Shown here one piece after another: positions 15,016-16,193 of a DNA stretch of 16,193 nt (position 1 is the first letter of the stretch; every line of letters starts with the position of its first letter). This DNA comes from Prevotella sp. UBA6447 (GTDB lineage Bacteria > Bacteroidota > Bacteroidia > Bacteroidales > Bacteroidaceae): NCBI GenBank assembly GCA_002437115.1, contig DJOD01000032.1, forward strand, positions 1 through 16,193, read 5' to 3'. The notes under the pieces were generated by a model. It ran no database searches, had not been told where the DNA came from, and saw nothing but the letters and a program-made list of their open reading frames with translations. The position numbers were made by a program, and so were the translations under genes.

Positions 15016-15083
15016 GGGCGGGCTGGAAAATCTTTGGTGGGTAGGCTAAAAAAGTGGGCGGGCATGTGTGGTTGGCAGGTAGG
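15016..15083 (+). repeat. Two degenerate copies of a 38-40-bp direct repeat
   Basis: GGGCGGGC occurs at 15016-15023 and 15056-15063 (40 bp apart). TTGGTGGGTAGG at 15034-15045 recurs as TTGGCAGGTAGG at 15072-15083 (10 of 12 identical, 38 bp apart). The order is the same in both units, so this looks like an old tandem duplication ending just before the metallophosphoesterase -7 element. Confidence 0.6.
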
Positions 15084-15090
15084 AAAACGT

Positions 15091-15098
15091 TATCTTTG
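15091..15098 (+). promoter_or_regulatory. -7 promoter element for the metallophosphoesterase gene
   Basis: TATCTTTG, an exact TAnnTTTG match, 20 bp before the ATG. A TTG lies at 15072-15074, 16 bp upstream, a little closer than the usual -33 spacing. The implied leader is only about 15 nt. Confidence 0.5.
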
Positions 15099-15118
15099 CA
15101 GAAACAATCATTTTTGCA

Positions 15119-16078
15119 ATGACTTTGAAACTTCGTCACAACACGCTGATGCGGCTCACGACGGGTGCCGCCCTGCTCATCGGCATCCCTGGCCTTGTGT
15201 TTCTCGCCTTGTGGCCCTTGCTGGGCTGGCGATGGGCGTTGGCGCTGCCCGCAGCATGGATATTGCTGATGGCCTATGGCTTCTTCTTCGGATGGCGCCA
15301 TCTCGTGGTGCGTTCCGCCACCTGCTCCTCGCCCCTGTTGCCAGAGGCTTTCGACGGCTATCGTGTGGTGCAACTGTCAGACATCCACATCGGCACGTTT
15401 CTGCGCAACCACTCATTTGTCGACAAGATGGTGCGCATGGTCAACGCGCAACACCCTGACCTGGTGGTCTTCACAGGCGACCTGGTGAACGTCAGCGCCC
15501 AGGAAGTCATTCCTTTCCAGCATGCGCTGAGGCAAATCGAGGCGCGCGACGGCGTGTTCTCGGTCATGGGCAATCACGATTACTGCGAGTATGGCGAAGA
15601 CAAGAGTGTGGGCAACGTCCGCAAGAACCAGACGGTGCTGAGGTACCTGGAGCAAAAGATAGGCTGGCGCTTGCTCATGAACGAGCACATCACGCTGCAT
15701 CGAGGCGGCGCGAGCATCGACCTGGTGGGTGTTGAGAACATCAGCCGCCCGCCTTTTCCCGATTATGGCGACTTGGAGAGGGCACTTGAGGGAACAACCA
15801 AGGGAACTTTCAAGATCCTGCTGAGCCACGACCCAAGCCATTGGCGGCGCGGTGTGCTCCACAAGACCGACATAGCCCTCACGCTGTCGGGTCACACGCA
15901 TGCGGGGCAAATCAGCCTTGGGCGGTTTTCGCCTGCCAAGTGGGCATACAATGAGTGGGGCGGCAAATACACCGAGGACGGGGCCATGCTTTACGTCTCG
16001 GTGGGCATCGGCGGCACAGTTCCCTTCCGCTTCGGCGCATGGCCTGGCATCGATGTCATAGAGCTCAGGCACCGTTAA
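15119..16078 (+). CDS. Membrane-anchored calcineurin-like metallophosphoesterase
   Basis: A 319-aa protein with hydrophobic segments at about 15-34 and 38-58, and a calcineurin-type phosphoesterase domain from about residue 80. The dinuclear metal site is complete: SDIHIG (87-92; Asp88, His90), GDLVN (120-124; Asp121), GNHD (151-154; Asn152, His153), SHDP (236-239; His237) and SGHTHAGQ (257-264; His259, His261). This arrangement matches the YkuE/YaeI-like branch, some of which hydrolyse lipid-linked substrates such as UDP-2,3-diacylglucosamine, so an envelope-lipid role is possible but unproven. The substrate is unknown. It is divergent from alaS, has its own promoter-like element and is followed by a hairpin terminator, so it is probably transcribed alone. 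ATG at 15119 keeps both hydrophobic segments. Confidence 0.92.
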   Translation: MTLKLRHNTLMRLTTGAALLIGIPGLVFLALWPLLGWRWALALPAAWILLMAYGFFFGWRHLVVRSATCSSPLLPEAFDGYRVVQLSDIHIGTFLRNHSFVDKMVRMVNAQHPDLVVFTGDLVNVSAQEVIPFQHALRQIEARDGVFSVMGNHDYCEYGEDKSVGNVRKNQTVLRYLEQKIGWRLLMNEHITLHRGGASIDLVGVENISRPPFPDYGDLERALEGTTKGTFKILLSHDPSHWRRGVLHKTDIALTLSGHTHAGQISLGRFSPAKWAYNEWGGKYTEDGAMLYVSVGIGGTVPFRFGAWPGIDVIELRHR

Positions 16079-16136
16079 GTTATTCAAAGGTAACCCTGCC
16101 TTAGGGCAACATTTCTCAAGTGCATGTACGACAAAA

Positions 16137-16163
16137 GCACAACTGTCTCAGCGACGGTTGTGC
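16137..16163 (+). terminator. Hairpin terminator after the metallophosphoesterase gene
   Basis: GCACAACTGTC (16137-16147) pairs with GACGGTTGTGC (16153-16163) as an 11-bp stem with one G-T pair and a 5-nt loop. A-rich sequence precedes it and a T-rich stretch (CTTTGCTTGTTGT) follows, interrupted by C and G. It could also work weakly on the minus strand for a gene to the right. Bases 16164-16193 show nothing else. Confidence 0.8.
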
Positions 16164-16193
16164 CTTTGCTTGTTGTATGCTCGGCATGAGCTT

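Larger units (their letters stand above)
14866..15118. other. Divergent intergenic region, alaS / metallophosphoesterase
   Basis: 253 bp without a gene. The alaS side holds a -7 element; the other side holds a G-rich degenerate direct repeat and a second -7 element. No RNA gene or riboswitch-like structure is recognised. Confidence 0.6.

Noticed and set aside
1..16193. Possible undescribed defence, mobile or toxin-antitoxin system
   Set aside because: Apart from one unknown protein, every gene falls in a known housekeeping or enzyme family, and there are no integrases, transposases, direct-repeat arrays or attachment-site signatures.

Overview
The window reads as ordinary chromosomal DNA from a Bacteroidales bacterium, most likely Prevotella or a close relative. 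I infer this from protein sequences that look Bacteroidales-type throughout (Dxs, TrkA, TrkH, AlaS, RecA, the secreted C1B peptidase), from TAnnTTTG-like promoter elements upstream of the lead genes, and from the near absence of Shine-Dalgarno sequences. It holds twelve protein-coding genes and no tRNA, rRNA, CRISPR array, insertion sequence or phage gene that I can recognise.

Layout. A small exported FMN-binding protein (183-578, +) meets tail to tail, with overlapping stop codons, a minus-strand pair: a secreted bleomycin-hydrolase-type peptidase followed by an endonuclease/exonuclease/phosphatase-family protein (2935 down to 575). A 308-bp divergent intergenic region separates these from the plus-strand dxs-trkA-trkH operon (isoprenoid precursor synthesis plus potassium uptake, 3244-7946), followed after 130 bp by manA (8077-9039). 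A strong bidirectional hairpin terminator at 9074-9113 ends both manA and the convergent minus-strand cluster. That cluster, read alaS, unknown 214-aa gene, saccharopine/carboxynorspermidine dehydrogenase family gene, recA, runs from 14865 down to 9139. A divergent 253-bp promoter region then leads to a membrane-anchored metallophosphoesterase (15119-16078, +), with another terminator hairpin after it.

How the genes fit together. Most are housekeeping: translation (alaS), recombination and repair (recA), isoprenoid precursors (dxs), K+ uptake (trkA with trkH), sugar-phosphate interconversion (manA) and probably polyamine synthesis. The envelope-facing genes are the FMN-binding protein, the secreted peptidase and the metallophosphoesterase. 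I found no undescribed multi-gene defence or mobile system. The observations most worth checking are non-coding: an odd G-rich block upstream of dxs that may be a dispersed repeat, and a degenerate 38-40-bp direct repeat upstream of the metallophosphoesterase. Among the genes, the uncharacterised one between alaS and the dehydrogenase is the best candidate.
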